Assembly (NCBI GenBank): GCA_021813595.1
Contig: JAKAKF010000091.1
Coordinates: forward strand, 1-44,402
Source: a bacterium
GTDB taxonomy: Bacteria > SZUA-79 > Acidulodesulfobacterales > Acidulodesulfobacteraceae
Reading direction: 5' to 3'
Length of the DNA stretch: 44,402 nt
This document shows, piece by piece, positions 8,338-17,172 of the stretch. Each line of letters starts with the position of its first letter. Position 1 is the first letter of the stretch. A program made the position numbers and the translations under genes. The notes beneath the pieces are model-generated. The model was not told where the DNA came from, did no database searches, and worked only from the letters and a program-made list of their open reading frames with translations.

Positions 8338-9471
8338 TTACATAGTAGTTTTAGTATAATAATTTAAACCGGGGGTCGGATTTGTTTGCGGCATAATAAC
8401 CGAACCGATATGTTCTTTTTTAATTTCTTCCGCCGATTTGTCTAATTCTATCTGCTTAAGCTGACTTTCCATATATCCTAAATTCTTTAAACTCGATGCG
8501 TTTTCTTCAGCCATAATAGTTAAAATAGAACTTTGATATGCATAATAATTTGAGCTGTTTTTTAATGCCTCTCCGGAAATTTCGTTCATAAATTCTGAGC
8601 CTTCCAACTCCGCCTTGTGAGCTCTTGCCGCGGATAATCCCGCATTATAAAGCCCTGAAGATGCGGTATCGCTTATAAATCCGCCGGCTAAATTGGTGCA
8701 TCCTCCTACGGGATTTCCGCTTGAATCAAAAGTATAGCCGACATCAAGCGACGAACAGTTTATATTTTCTGAAGGATCTCCGGAATTTTCCGCCGAATTA
8801 AAAATTGCCCCCTGAGAAAATAAAGCGGAACCGTTTTCGAGATCAGATTTATTTAAAGAACCCGACTGCCCGCCTGCAGAACCTCCCGAAACAAAAACCG
8901 ACGGATTATAAGCGTTTTCATCTGAAACCGCCGAAGCAATATTTCCGTATTCGGAAGATTCGTAATTAATGTCCGAATTAATGCCTGATGCCGCATTTTG
9001 CAATGAACCGGTTTGAACGTCGCTTGCCGTTAAATCTTGCGGAATCTGATTAAAAGCCGAGTTAATTTGATTATTCAAATTATTTATATTGCCTACGGCA
9101 TCTTCAACCGAATTCGCTAAATGGCTTATTTTATCGAAATTTATTAATATGTTTTGATACTCCTCCTGCATATTAGAAACATCTGCCGTCAGTTTGTCCA
9201 CGGTAGCCATTGCTTCCGAAAGTCCGGGTCCGGGATTAAAAAGAGGTCCTCCACCAGCCCCAGGAGCATAGCCGAGAGTTCCGGCCAATCCCTGCAGCGC
9301 CGAAAACGCTCCGTTTGCGGCAGTTTCTACCGACTGGATCTGTCCAGATATAGCGGTTATATCCGGAATAGGCAGGGGCAAACCGTACGAAACGCCGGTT
9401 AAATATGTCGAAACTGTAAAAATAGCTATAACCGAAGCTATCAGCGGTTTATTTTCAATCAATTTCTTCAT
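8338..9471 (-). CDS. VirB5/TrbJ-like exported T4SS protein
   Basis: The 377-residue protein has a signal peptide (lysines at 2-3 and 8, hydrophobic core about 10-30). A helical region rich in heptad-like Leu/Ile and Asn follows at about 85-160. A low-complexity Ser/Gly/Asn insert comes next (about 170-260), containing two cysteines that could form a disulfide. The final helical segment (about 275-360) includes QLKQIELDKSAEEIKKEH. VirB5/TrbJ proteins are exported, mostly helical and sit at the pilus tip, and their genes usually lie between virB4 and virB6 as here. The central insert is unlike ordinary VirB5. AAGGAG lies 6 bases before the ATG. Motif-level recognition is weak. Confidence 0.55.
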   Translation of the reverse strand: MKKLIENKPLIASVIAIFTVSTYLTGVSYGLPLPIPDITAISGQIQSVETAANGAFSALQGLAGTLGYAPGAGGGPLFNPGPGLSEAMATVDKLTADVSNMQEEYQNILINFDKISHLANSVEDAVGNINNLNNQINSAFNQIPQDLTASDVQTGSLQNAASGINSDINYESSEYGNIASAVSDENAYNPSVFVSGGSAGGQSGSLNKSDLENGSALFSQGAIFNSAENSGDPSENINCSSLDVGYTFDSSGNPVGGCTNLAGGFISDTASSGLYNAGLSAARAHKAELEGSEFMNEISGEALKNSSNYYAYQSSILTIMAEENASSLKNLGYMESQLKQIELDKSAEEIKKEHIGSVIMPQTNPTPGLNYYTKTTM

Positions 9472-9567
9472 TTCATTCTCCTTAAATTTTTGAACTGCCG
9501 CAATGGCTGCATACGCTATATTCCTGAATAATGCCGTATAATAGCTTATTTATCCGGCATATATTGT

Positions 9568-12156
9568 TTATACGTTTATTCCGTTTATCCCATACGGTCC
9601 GTTCGGATATTTTTCCGCAAGAATATAAAGCCGTTCTTTTAAGGTTTTATCCGGATAAAGCCGTTCTATCCGTCTTTCTAATTCTTCGTCTTCGGACGAT
9701 TTACAACAAAGCCAGTATTCAAAAGGGTCGGGGGAATTTCTTATAACCGACGAATCTTTTCCGAATTTTAAAAGATATTCCGAATAATGTCCTTTGACTA
9801 CCTTAAGATTTTTTACGGTGTTTATCTCTTTTTCGTTTAGTCCGCATATTTTTAAGTCGTTTTCCGAAACTCCTCCGTCAAGCTGACAAAATATTTTAAC
9901 CGACGAATTTTCTATTATGCTTTTACCTACGGCGCCGGCCTTTAACAAATCGCCAGGCTCCTGCGTAATACTCCATACCATAGAACCCCATTTTGCGGAT
10001 GTTTTGTATAGATGCATTATCAGCTCCGCAAGTTTAGGGTCTCCCATAAATTCCCAGCATTCATCGTAAAAGAAAAAAACTTTTGCCGATTTGTCGTACA
10101 TTTTTTTAAAAGATATATTTTTTATAATAGCAAATACTACTTTTTGCAGGTCTTCATGGCCTTTTAACTTTTGCAGGTCGAATATTACTATTTTATTATC
10201 TATATTTATTCCGTTTTTTCTGTTTATGAGCATTCCGTACGGCGAAGAAATATCCGTCCACTGAAACAGATTTTTCCCCATTTCCATAGCCCTTTGTTTA
10301 TCTTGAATATCCCTGGCTTCGCCGTAATCGAATAAAATGTTGTTTATATCGGATATTATAGGCATATCTTCATAGTCGTCTATATTATCGTAAACCGCCT
10401 GCACCGCCCTCGATATTATGGTTCTGTCGTTGGGCGATAATTTTTTTTCCGGTTCTACCATTAGTCCTATTATACCCGTCAGAAAAACCATAATATCGGG
10501 GTCGAAAGCCTCTTCTCCGTTTATTTCTTTGACGAAGTATTTTTTCGGAGGGAAAGGATTTATGCAGTAAGAGCCGTCGAGGTCTATTTCTATATAATCG
10601 CCGTTAAATATTTTGCAGAATTTTTTGTAAGTTCCGCCTATGTCAACCCCTACTATATGGTAATCGTCGCCGGATATGTAAAAATTGCTTAAAAATCCGT
10701 TAAGCATAAAACCTTTTCCGCTTCTCGTTTTGCCGAAAACTATTCCGTGCTTTGAAGGCAGGCGGTTTTCGTAAAGGTCGAGTCTTACCGCTTCCCCTCT
10801 GTCGTTTATTAACGGAATAGCGCATTTTTCCGTCCCCTTAAACCCTTCGTTAAGCGGTATGAAAGGTGCCGCCGCCGTAGAAATAGACGTTTTAAATCTC
10901 CTGTTAAAGCGCGATTGACCGGGTAAAAAAGAAAGATAAAGTTTATGATGCTCCATGTCGTCTATTATTCCTTCCATTCCGTTCAAATTTTTAAAAGATT
11001 CAAGGAGTTTTACCGCCCTTACATTCAGGTCTTCTAAATTTTTAGACTTTATTCGCGCACATAAAGAAAATTCTACGACTTTCTTTTTAAGTTTTGAAAC
11101 CGATTCCAAAAACTCGTCTAACTGTTCGGTAATATTAACCCCTTTATAATCCGTATATCCGCCGTTTACCGCTTCCGTCAAACTTGCTTTTATATTTCTG
11201 TCCGTCTGTATTTTTTCCATAGTTTTTTCCTGTTCTGGAATATTAAAGGCGACTGCTATATCATAAGGAAAAAAATCATCTTCCGTCACAGACCCGTTTA
11301 AGTTTAAAAGGGGCGTTATACCGAATGAATCTATTTTTGACGGAAGTCTGTGCATGTTTATAAATTTATAATAATATCCGTCTATATAAAAAAAATCTTT
11401 TTTGATTTCGGCATATGAATATACAAGCTGGCTTCTGAACGTCGAACCGTCCATCATATCTTCCCATTTCGGCGCTTTGACTCCGCAGGCAAATCTTAAA
11501 GGATTTAATTCTTCGTAAAAATAGTCCACAAGCTCCTGATTATTCATTTTTTTTAAGCTTAAATCGAGTTTTGAGGATATAAAACCCAGATTGTTTTCGA
11601 CGTTTCTTAATTTTCTTTCTATTATTTTTTTATCGCAGCCGGCGTTTAGTTTTGCGATAGAATTAACGGAAGACTTTAAATCAATTTTGGCAAGCCTGCC
11701 TGCAAAACCTGCAAATATAGAAGTTAAGTTCGTTTTGCCGGTATTTGAACGAAGGCTTAAACCGTTAATTGTGCAAAAAAGGTATATATTAACGTTTTTA
11801 ATATTTTTAGATTCCAGATGCTTTATTTTATTATCTTTTATATATTTAAAATTTACTGGCGGCACGGAAGAGTTTTCGTAGTTAGAAATAAATTTTTCAT
11901 TTTTGTCGCCTATTTTGTAAATCCATTGAAGACTGATGTTTTCGTCCATAAGATTGAGCAGAAGATCGTTTACGTAAGCCGTATCGTTAACTATTTTATT
12001 TTCGGAAAGATAGTAATCGAAGCCTTTTACGGAAAAACCTATTGTAAAAGACCCGTCTACGCCTGCGGCTATACCGTCGTTTACCGACAAAAGATTAACG
12101 TATTTATTTAATGAACCGGACGGCTCTATTTTTTTTAAAATGGAATTTAACAGCAT
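9568..12156 (-). CDS. virB4: VirB4/TraC-family T4SS ATPase
   Basis: The 862-residue protein has the normal VirB4/TraC length. An N-terminal domain (about 1-430) precedes the RecA-like ATPase domain. The P-loop is GKTRSGKG at about 475-482, a VGVDIGGTYKKFC block follows at about 502-514, and Walker B is VFFFYDE with the acidic pair at about 698-699. A VWSITQEPGD segment further on corresponds to the sensor region. VirB4 powers pilus biogenesis and substrate passage from the inner-membrane face. It is the hallmark gene of T4SS and the best evidence that this operon is a real secretion or conjugation apparatus. It follows the VirB3-like gene by 10 bases. Confidence 0.93.
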   Translation of the reverse strand: MLLNSILKKIEPSGSLNKYVNLLSVNDGIAAGVDGSFTIGFSVKGFDYYLSENKIVNDTAYVNDLLLNLMDENISLQWIYKIGDKNEKFISNYENSSVPPVNFKYIKDNKIKHLESKNIKNVNIYLFCTINGLSLRSNTGKTNLTSIFAGFAGRLAKIDLKSSVNSIAKLNAGCDKKIIERKLRNVENNLGFISSKLDLSLKKMNNQELVDYFYEELNPLRFACGVKAPKWEDMMDGSTFRSQLVYSYAEIKKDFFYIDGYYYKFINMHRLPSKIDSFGITPLLNLNGSVTEDDFFPYDIAVAFNIPEQEKTMEKIQTDRNIKASLTEAVNGGYTDYKGVNITEQLDEFLESVSKLKKKVVEFSLCARIKSKNLEDLNVRAVKLLESFKNLNGMEGIIDDMEHHKLYLSFLPGQSRFNRRFKTSISTAAAPFIPLNEGFKGTEKCAIPLINDRGEAVRLDLYENRLPSKHGIVFGKTRSGKGFMLNGFLSNFYISGDDYHIVGVDIGGTYKKFCKIFNGDYIEIDLDGSYCINPFPPKKYFVKEINGEEAFDPDIMVFLTGIIGLMVEPEKKLSPNDRTIISRAVQAVYDNIDDYEDMPIISDINNILFDYGEARDIQDKQRAMEMGKNLFQWTDISSPYGMLINRKNGINIDNKIVIFDLQKLKGHEDLQKVVFAIIKNISFKKMYDKSAKVFFFYDECWEFMGDPKLAELIMHLYKTSAKWGSMVWSITQEPGDLLKAGAVGKSIIENSSVKIFCQLDGGVSENDLKICGLNEKEINTVKNLKVVKGHYSEYLLKFGKDSSVIRNSPDPFEYWLCCKSSEDEELERRIERLYPDKTLKERLYILAEKYPNGPYGINGINV

Positions 12157-12166
12157 AAATTTATTC

Positions 12167-12481
12167 TTATTTCTCCTTTTCAGAATTTAAAACGTACAGC
12201 TCTTTTTTTGCGAATATAAAAGATAAAAGCGAATTCGTATAAAAATCCGGTTTATTTTTCTTATACTTTTTTATAAATATTAATGTTGCGGTATCCGACA
12301 ATATCGCTATAATAATAGCTTTTTTAAATATTAATATAGAAGCCGTAGTCAAAAAAATAAAAAATGCCCAGTCGTAAATTTCAAGCCCGAATCTCGTTAT
12401 TTTTCCGTGTATTTCGCTGTATATTTTAAATTCGGTATATCCTTGCGCATTTATTGCTTTGTTCTGTTTTTTTTGAGTCAT
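12167..12481 (-). CDS. VirB3/TraL-like T4SS membrane protein
   Basis: The protein has 104 residues with one or two closely spaced hydrophobic segments (about 36-52 and 53-70). They are preceded by an ITRFGLEIYDW stretch that resembles the conserved R-x-FG start of TraL/VirB3 proteins and are followed by a KKYKKNKPD loop. VirB3/TraL are small inner-membrane partners of VirB4, and the gene usually sits between the pilin and virB4, exactly as here. Size, topology and position agree, but the sequence signature is short. Confidence 0.68.
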   Translation of the reverse strand: MTQKKQNKAINAQGYTEFKIYSEIHGKITRFGLEIYDWAFFIFLTTASILIFKKAIIIAILSDTATLIFIKKYKKNKPDFYTNSLLSFIFAKKELYVLNSEKEK

Positions 12482-12537
12482 TTTTTATTTTATTTATATA
12501 TATGTATTGTTATAATTATTTTTATTTATGCAGCATT

Positions 12538-13083
12538 TTAAGGCTGTCCTATCGTCGTTGCGCCGTTACCGGCTCCAATATTCATACCGGCGGCAGCGCC
12601 TCCCGCATTCTGGACTATTCCGAGTATTGCCCCTGTTATAGTCGGAGCAAGCATAACGCCTGTTCCTGCCGCCGCAGTTATAAACGCTTTTCTTGCGGCA
12701 TCCGGTTTGTGCTGTTTTATATCGTAAAAGCCTTTAACGAGTCCTATGGTAAGAGTAGCGGGAGCAAGCCTGTAGCATATCCACGTCGTAGCTTCGTTTA
12801 AAATGCCGGAAGCGCCTATACCGAGCGAACCCTGATTTAAGTTTATCATAGCGGAAGCGCATGAAGCGACGGAGATAATACTTCCGAAAGCAAAAACAGA
12901 TAATAAAACCTTGCCGTAAGATACATTAGTTGCCTTATTTTTTTTAGTTTCGGACTGAATTTTTGCGGCGATATTTACAGAAACGTTAAAATAAAAATTT
13001 TTAAACCTTTCAATCTTTTTAAATGTTTTAAGCGGATTAAAATAGTTAAAGTAAACGGCGTTTTCTAATTTTCTTGCGGACAT
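12538..13083 (-). CDS. VirB2-like pilin precursor with long leader
   Basis: The 181-residue protein has an unusually long basic leader of about 58 residues. A hydrophobic stretch ends in SVASCASA, a plausible signal-peptidase site near residue 78. The remaining part of about 103 residues has two hydrophobic helices (about 100-118 and 133-160), a short basic loop between them, and a small Gly/Ala/Asn-rich tail. This two-helix layout is that of VirB2/TraA pilins, which build the T4SS pilus. It is the first gene of the operon. AAGGAGG lies nine bases before the ATG. The long leader is reminiscent of TraA-type propilins, which also carry extended leaders, but it is longer still. Confidence 0.68.
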   Translation of the reverse strand: MSARKLENAVYFNYFNPLKTFKKIERFKNFYFNVSVNIAAKIQSETKKNKATNVSYGKVLLSVFAFGSIISVASCASAMINLNQGSLGIGASGILNEATTWICYRLAPATLTIGLVKGFYDIKQHKPDAARKAFITAAAGTGVMLAPTITGAILGIVQNAGGAAAGMNIGAGNGATTIGQP

Positions 13084-13281
13084 TTCTGCGTCCCTCCTTA
13101 AACTTAACGATTAAATTAATTTAATATCAATATTAAAAAACTGATATAATTGAGATAATATTATTTAATCATTTTAATGTTTCAGGATTATGAAGAAAAT
13201 GTTAAAAATATGTTAATTTTTTGTTACATTTACGTTACAAAATTCCGCAAATAAGGAAGGAAACGGCAATAGCGGGAAAAA

Positions 13282-13302
13282 GGACAGAATTCAATTCTGT
13301 CC
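13282..13302. repeat. Perfect 21-bp palindrome (REP-like)
   Basis: Two perfect 10-base arms, GGACAGAATT and AATTCTGTCC, flank a single C. The palindrome lies 14 bases beyond the thioesterase stop and in the region between the T4SS operon and the thioesterase. Similar ggacagaatt palindromes are familiar as short dispersed repeats in bacterial intergenic DNA. It could also act as a weak hairpin for the thioesterase transcript, but no T-run follows. Confidence 0.7.
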
Positions 13303-13316
13303 CCGTCACAAAATTA

Positions 13317-13790
13317 TCAGTATTTTTCGAAATTCTTAATAGCTTTTCTAAGGTATTCTGGAATACGCTTAGGTTTAAAATCTACGTTGTCGACGCAGAC
13401 TAAAACCGTGTATCCGGAGGCAATATCGGTATGATTTGAAGGCGAAGATACGCCGTTATTCGGCAGGTTTTCGGTATTATTTTCTCTTACTATTTTATAA
13501 ATAAAATTAAAACTTGAATTTTTTATATATTCTATTTTTGTATATATCTTTAAATCGTCGTCGTATTTCGCAGGATTAAAATATTTGCAGTTGGATTCTG
13601 CTACAACGAAGTAAAAGCCTTCTTTTTCTATGTCTGTATATTTATAGCCTATGTTTTTAAGATACTCCGTTCTTGCAACTTCGAAAAATACGAAATATTT
13701 ACCGTAGTAAACGACGGACATTGCATCGGTTTCTTCGTATCTAACCTTTAGTTCCGTGTAAAATTTAAATTCGTCCGCTTTATCCTTCAA
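13317..13790 (-). CDS. YbgC/FadM-type hotdog acyl-CoA thioesterase
   Basis: The 157-residue protein is a single hotdog fold of the 4-hydroxybenzoyl-CoA thioesterase class. The signature VRYEETDAMSVVYYGKY (about 17-33) holds the catalytic aspartate in the ETDA motif. It is followed by FFEVARTEYL. Members cleave acyl-CoA or acyl-ACP thioesters in the cytoplasm. The length exceeds the usual 130-140 residues because of an Asn/Ser-rich insert at about 103-122 between two strands. The gene starts 11 bases inside the 3' end of the upstream receiver gene, so the two are probably co-transcribed. No tol-pal genes are near, so a Tol-Pal link should not be assumed. Confidence 0.85.
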   Translation of the reverse strand: MKDKADEFKFYTELKVRYEETDAMSVVYYGKYFVFFEVARTEYLKNIGYKYTDIEKEGFYFVVAESNCKYFNPAKYDDDLKIYTKIEYIKNSSFNFIYKIVRENNTENLPNNGVSSPSNHTDIASGYTVLVCVDNVDFKPKRIPEYLRKAIKNFEKY

Positions 13791-14157
13791 TTTTTAAATA
13801 TTCCCTTATTTTTTCGTAAAGTATGTTTTTATCTATAGGTTTTGCGATAAAATCGTTAAACCCAAGAGATATCAGATGTTCTTTATTACCTGCCATGGCG
13901 TGCGCCGTAACCGCAATAACGGGAATATTTTTGTATGCTTCATTGCATTTCAACCTTTTAAAAACTTCTATTCCGTCTATCCCGGGAAGCCCTATATCGA
14001 GAAGGATTAAAGCAATATCGGGATTTTCATCCGTTTTTTTAAGCGCTTCGTAACCGTCTTCGGCCGTTACTATATCTAAATCGAACGGCTCCAGCATTGC
14101 CGTAATTAAATCAAGATTTATAGCATTATCTTCTACTATAAGAATTTTATTACGCAT
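13780..14157 (-). CDS. Stand-alone receiver (CheY/DivK-like) protein
   Basis: The 125-residue protein is a lone receiver domain. It has the acidic pair in ILIVEDN (residues 9-10), the phospho-accepting Asp at about 54 in LLDIGLPGIDG, the Thr in VIAVTAHAM, and the Lys in FIAKPID. It has no output domain, so it should act by protein contact, like DivK or CheY, or as a phosphate relay. It lies 78 bases downstream of the hybrid kinase in the same direction, which makes that kinase a likely partner. The close match to receivers of hybrid-kinase systems (AMAG in the switch region) fits that view. Confidence 0.9.
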   Translation of the reverse strand: MRNKILIVEDNAINLDLITAMLEPFDLDIVTAEDGYEALKKTDENPDIALILLDIGLPGIDGIEVFKRLKCNEAYKNIPVIAVTAHAMAGNKEHLISLGFNDFIAKPIDKNILYEKIREYLKIEG

Positions 14158-14235
14158 ATTATATAATTAATTTAATTTAATAATGCAACGTATCAATAAT
14201 TAATATTAATTTATTTCTTTACTTTTTTTAATTAC

Positions 14236-17172
14236 TCAGTTTACTTCCGCTACGGTATTTCCCCCAGAACTCTTAATATCGCAAAGCTTGTTATATATTT
14301 TAGAAACTAGCTCTTCGGGAGTTTCTCCGTCTTTCGGGAACGAAGCGACTATAAAAGAAGCCGTTAATTTTTTCGAGTTCAACTCTTCTTCTTTATAAAA
14401 AGGATAATCCCTTATCACAGAACAGAACCTGTTTGCGACAAATACGGCCGCATCTTTTAAGGTATTATTTAATATTATTGCAAACTCGTCATAGCCGAAT
14501 CTTACTATTACATCAGAGCCCCTAAGCATTTTCTTTAAAATTTCCGATATTTTTTTAAGCGCTATGTCGGAATGAAAATTTCCTACTAAATCACAATATT
14601 CTTTAAAATTATCTATATCTAAAAAAACTACGCTGAAAACTATATTGTATCTTTTTGCCCTGTTAATTTCCTGAGCCAATCTTATATTAAAATAATTATG
14701 ATCTAAAAGACCGGTAATTTCATCAAATAAACCTGCTTTTTGGGGATAGATAAGCTCCAATTCCCTTATAGAGCGGCTTAATTCTTCGGCGGAAAAAGAT
14801 TTTTTGCCTATTATTCTTTCAATATTGCCGGAAAGTTTAAGCCTTTCTTCCACCGTCAAATCCTTGGACGTTATAATGAATATAGGTATTTGAGCAGATA
14901 TAGGATGTTTTTTTATGTTTTCGGCTACTTCGAATCCGTCTATGTCCGGCATTATCAAATCTAGCAGTATCAAATCGGGTTTAAGCTCTATTGACATTTT
15001 AAGGCCTTCTTCGCCGTTGTATGCATGGACGAGATTAAAACCTTCATCCGCCAAAATTTTTCCTATCATTTTATGAACTATCGGGTCGTCGTCGACAAGC
15101 AGAATATTAACCTGTCTTTTTTTTCTTTTAGAGGTCAATGTAAACTGCGAAAGAGTATGAATAAGCGATTCTTTTTCTATAGGTTTTATAAGATAATCCG
15201 TAGCGCCTAGCGCAAATCCCAAGTCTTTATTGTCTATTATGCTCGTTATAATTACCGGTATGTTTTTTGTGTCTTTGTCGGTTTTTAATTCGTTTAAAAC
15301 GTCCCATCCGTCCTTTTTCGGCAGCATAATATCTAATAGAATAGCGAAAGGCTTTAAACTTTTCGCCTTTTCGACGGCTTCTATTCCGTCGTATGCATGG
15401 GCAACCGAATATCCCGAGTTTACCAAGTTTATAGTTAAAATTTCAGAGGTAGGGCGGTCGTCTTCTGAAACAAGCACTAAAGGTTTATTTCTTTTGGCGT
15501 TGTTGTTCCAGAAAAAAGTTTTTGCATCTACCGTTATTAAAGTTTTTTCGGTTTCTTCGACGCTCATTGCGGCAGCTTTTTCGGCTTCAAGAGGATTTGG
15601 CAGGATAAAAGTAAAATCGGTTAAACCGTTTTCGACCGATTCAAAGTTTATATGCCCTCCGTGCAGTTCTATTATTTTTTTCGTCAAAGCAAGTCCGAGG
15701 CCCGTTCCTTCATACTGCCTAGAGTAATTATTATCCGCCTGAGTAAATTCTTCGAATATTTTATTTTTAAAATTATCGTCTATGCCTATTCCGCTGTTTA
15801 TAACGTCTATCTGTATGTATTCAAACAATTTATCGCGAGATGTTTCCGGTTTAATATTTACGGCGGGAGAAACATTTTTGCACACTACTTTAACTTCGGT
15901 ATTTTCAAAAGAAAATTTTATGGCGTTGCTTAAAAGATTATATATCACCTGTTTAAATTTAATTCTATCGGAATACAGTTTGTAATCTTGGGAACATTCA
16001 TAATCGACGGTTATCGTAAGATTCTTTTTTCCGGCAAGCGATTTTAAAACGACGATAGCTTCGTCTATAGCTTCCTTAATAGAAAAAACGGAGTATTCAA
16101 GAGTGAACATGCCCGCTTCTATTTTAGATATGTCGAGAATATTGTTTATAAGCTGGAGCAGATGTTTGCCCGATACTAATATGTTATTGGTATATTTTTT
16201 ATGCTTTTCGCTTAAATCCGCCGAATCTTTAAGCAAATCGGAATAGCCTATAATTGCATTTAGCGGCGTCCTGAGTTCATGGGACATATTTGCGATAAAT
16301 TTGGATTTTAACTCATTTGATTTTCTAAGTTCCCTGTTGCTTTCTTCAAGCTGTTTAGTTCTTTCTATAACCTTATTTTCAAGATTTTCGTTCAGCTCCT
16401 TCAGCCTTTTTTCCTGCAACTTTATATCCGTAATATCTTTAGAAATGCCTATAGTTCCTATTATATCTCCATTCTTATCCATAATGCGGGATATCGTAAG
16501 GGATATATCAACCGTACTTCCGTCCTTTTTTCTAAGCAGCGTTTCGTAATTTGCTACGAATTTATCTTTTTGAAGTTTTTCTAAAATATCGTCTCTTTCT
16601 TGAGGATTTATATAAAATTCGGATGCGCGCTTTCCTATAACTTCTTTCTGGGAATAACCGAGCATATTTTCGCCGCCCTTATTAAATTCGGTAATTATAC
16701 CGCGGCGGTCGGTGACCATAATCATATCGAAAGAATCGTCTAAGATATTTTTAAAGTATGCCTTCTGCTCTCTTAACTGCTTAATAATGCTTTCTTTATC
16801 GATATGATTTTTGTGCCTGTCGTAAAGCAGGTCGTAAATAAGTTTGGAACTGACGGAATTAATAATCTCTATTCCGTGGTCGTGAAGCAACGCAAGCTCG
16901 GCAAGTTCTAATTCAGGTTCTCCGGTCAGATTAAATATTATATTAAAATTTATATTAGAGTCGTTAACTTCCTTAATCGTTTTAAAGCATTTTATTCCGG
17001 ATTCTTTTGCATAGACGGCGCCTTCTTTGTCTAAATTTCTGGCGGTTAACGCGGCTATCTCGACGTTTTTATCGTCTCGAAGCATTTCAATCATAGTCTT
17101 AGCGGCTTTGCCGCCGCCGTATATCAGGATTTTTGCCATGACACCGTTCATAAAATTATTCAGTTTCTTCAA
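14236..17172 (-). CDS. Hybrid histidine kinase: Rossmann-like, PAS, HK, two receivers, degenerate GGDEF
   Basis: The 978-residue cytoplasmic kinase has no transmembrane segment. Residues 12-115 look like an NAD(P)-binding Rossmann fold (AKILIYGGGKAAK start). A PAS domain follows at about 140-250, then a coiled coil. The HisKA domain has SHELRTP with its phospho-His near 298, and HATPase (NLLSNAIKF, GTGLGLA) spans about 395-525. Two receivers have Asp at about 614 and 738. A C-terminal GGDEF-like domain spans about 820-975, where the signature reads GYDEF instead of GGDEF, so cyclase activity is doubtful. The start is unclear. TTG at 17172 has AAGGAG 13 bases upstream, while the Rossmann fold begins at an ATG 11 codons later (17139). 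It is flanked by two lone receivers that may be relay partners. Confidence 0.88.
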   Translation of the reverse strand: MKKLNNFMNGVMAKILIYGGGKAAKTMIEMLRDDKNVEIAALTARNLDKEGAVYAKESGIKCFKTIKEVNDSNINFNIIFNLTGEPELELAELALLHDHGIEIINSVSSKLIYDLLYDRHKNHIDKESIIKQLREQKAYFKNILDDSFDMIMVTDRRGIITEFNKGGENMLGYSQKEVIGKRASEFYINPQERDDILEKLQKDKFVANYETLLRKKDGSTVDISLTISRIMDKNGDIIGTIGISKDITDIKLQEKRLKELNENLENKVIERTKQLEESNRELRKSNELKSKFIANMSHELRTPLNAIIGYSDLLKDSADLSEKHKKYTNNILVSGKHLLQLINNILDISKIEAGMFTLEYSVFSIKEAIDEAIVVLKSLAGKKNLTITVDYECSQDYKLYSDRIKFKQVIYNLLSNAIKFSFENTEVKVVCKNVSPAVNIKPETSRDKLFEYIQIDVINSGIGIDDNFKNKIFEEFTQADNNYSRQYEGTGLGLALTKKIIELHGGHINFESVENGLTDFTFILPNPLEAEKAAAMSVEETEKTLITVDAKTFFWNNNAKRNKPLVLVSEDDRPTSEILTINLVNSGYSVAHAYDGIEAVEKAKSLKPFAILLDIMLPKKDGWDVLNELKTDKDTKNIPVIITSIIDNKDLGFALGATDYLIKPIEKESLIHTLSQFTLTSKRKKRQVNILLVDDDPIVHKMIGKILADEGFNLVHAYNGEEGLKMSIELKPDLILLDLIMPDIDGFEVAENIKKHPISAQIPIFIITSKDLTVEERLKLSGNIERIIGKKSFSAEELSRSIRELELIYPQKAGLFDEITGLLDHNYFNIRLAQEINRAKRYNIVFSVVFLDIDNFKEYCDLVGNFHSDIALKKISEILKKMLRGSDVIVRFGYDEFAIILNNTLKDAAVFVANRFCSVIRDYPFYKEEELNSKKLTASFIVASFPKDGETPEELVSKIYNKLCDIKSSGGNTVAEVN

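Noticed and set aside
9531..9560. Hairpin between virB4 and the VirB5-like gene
   Set aside because: The 11-base arms contain a mismatch, no T-run follows on either strand, and no second copy was noticed. It is not convincing as a terminator or repeat.
15230..15727. A 165-codon open frame on the plus strand
   Set aside because: It lies antisense inside the hybrid kinase, whose domains are intact. The translation has no recognisable domain.
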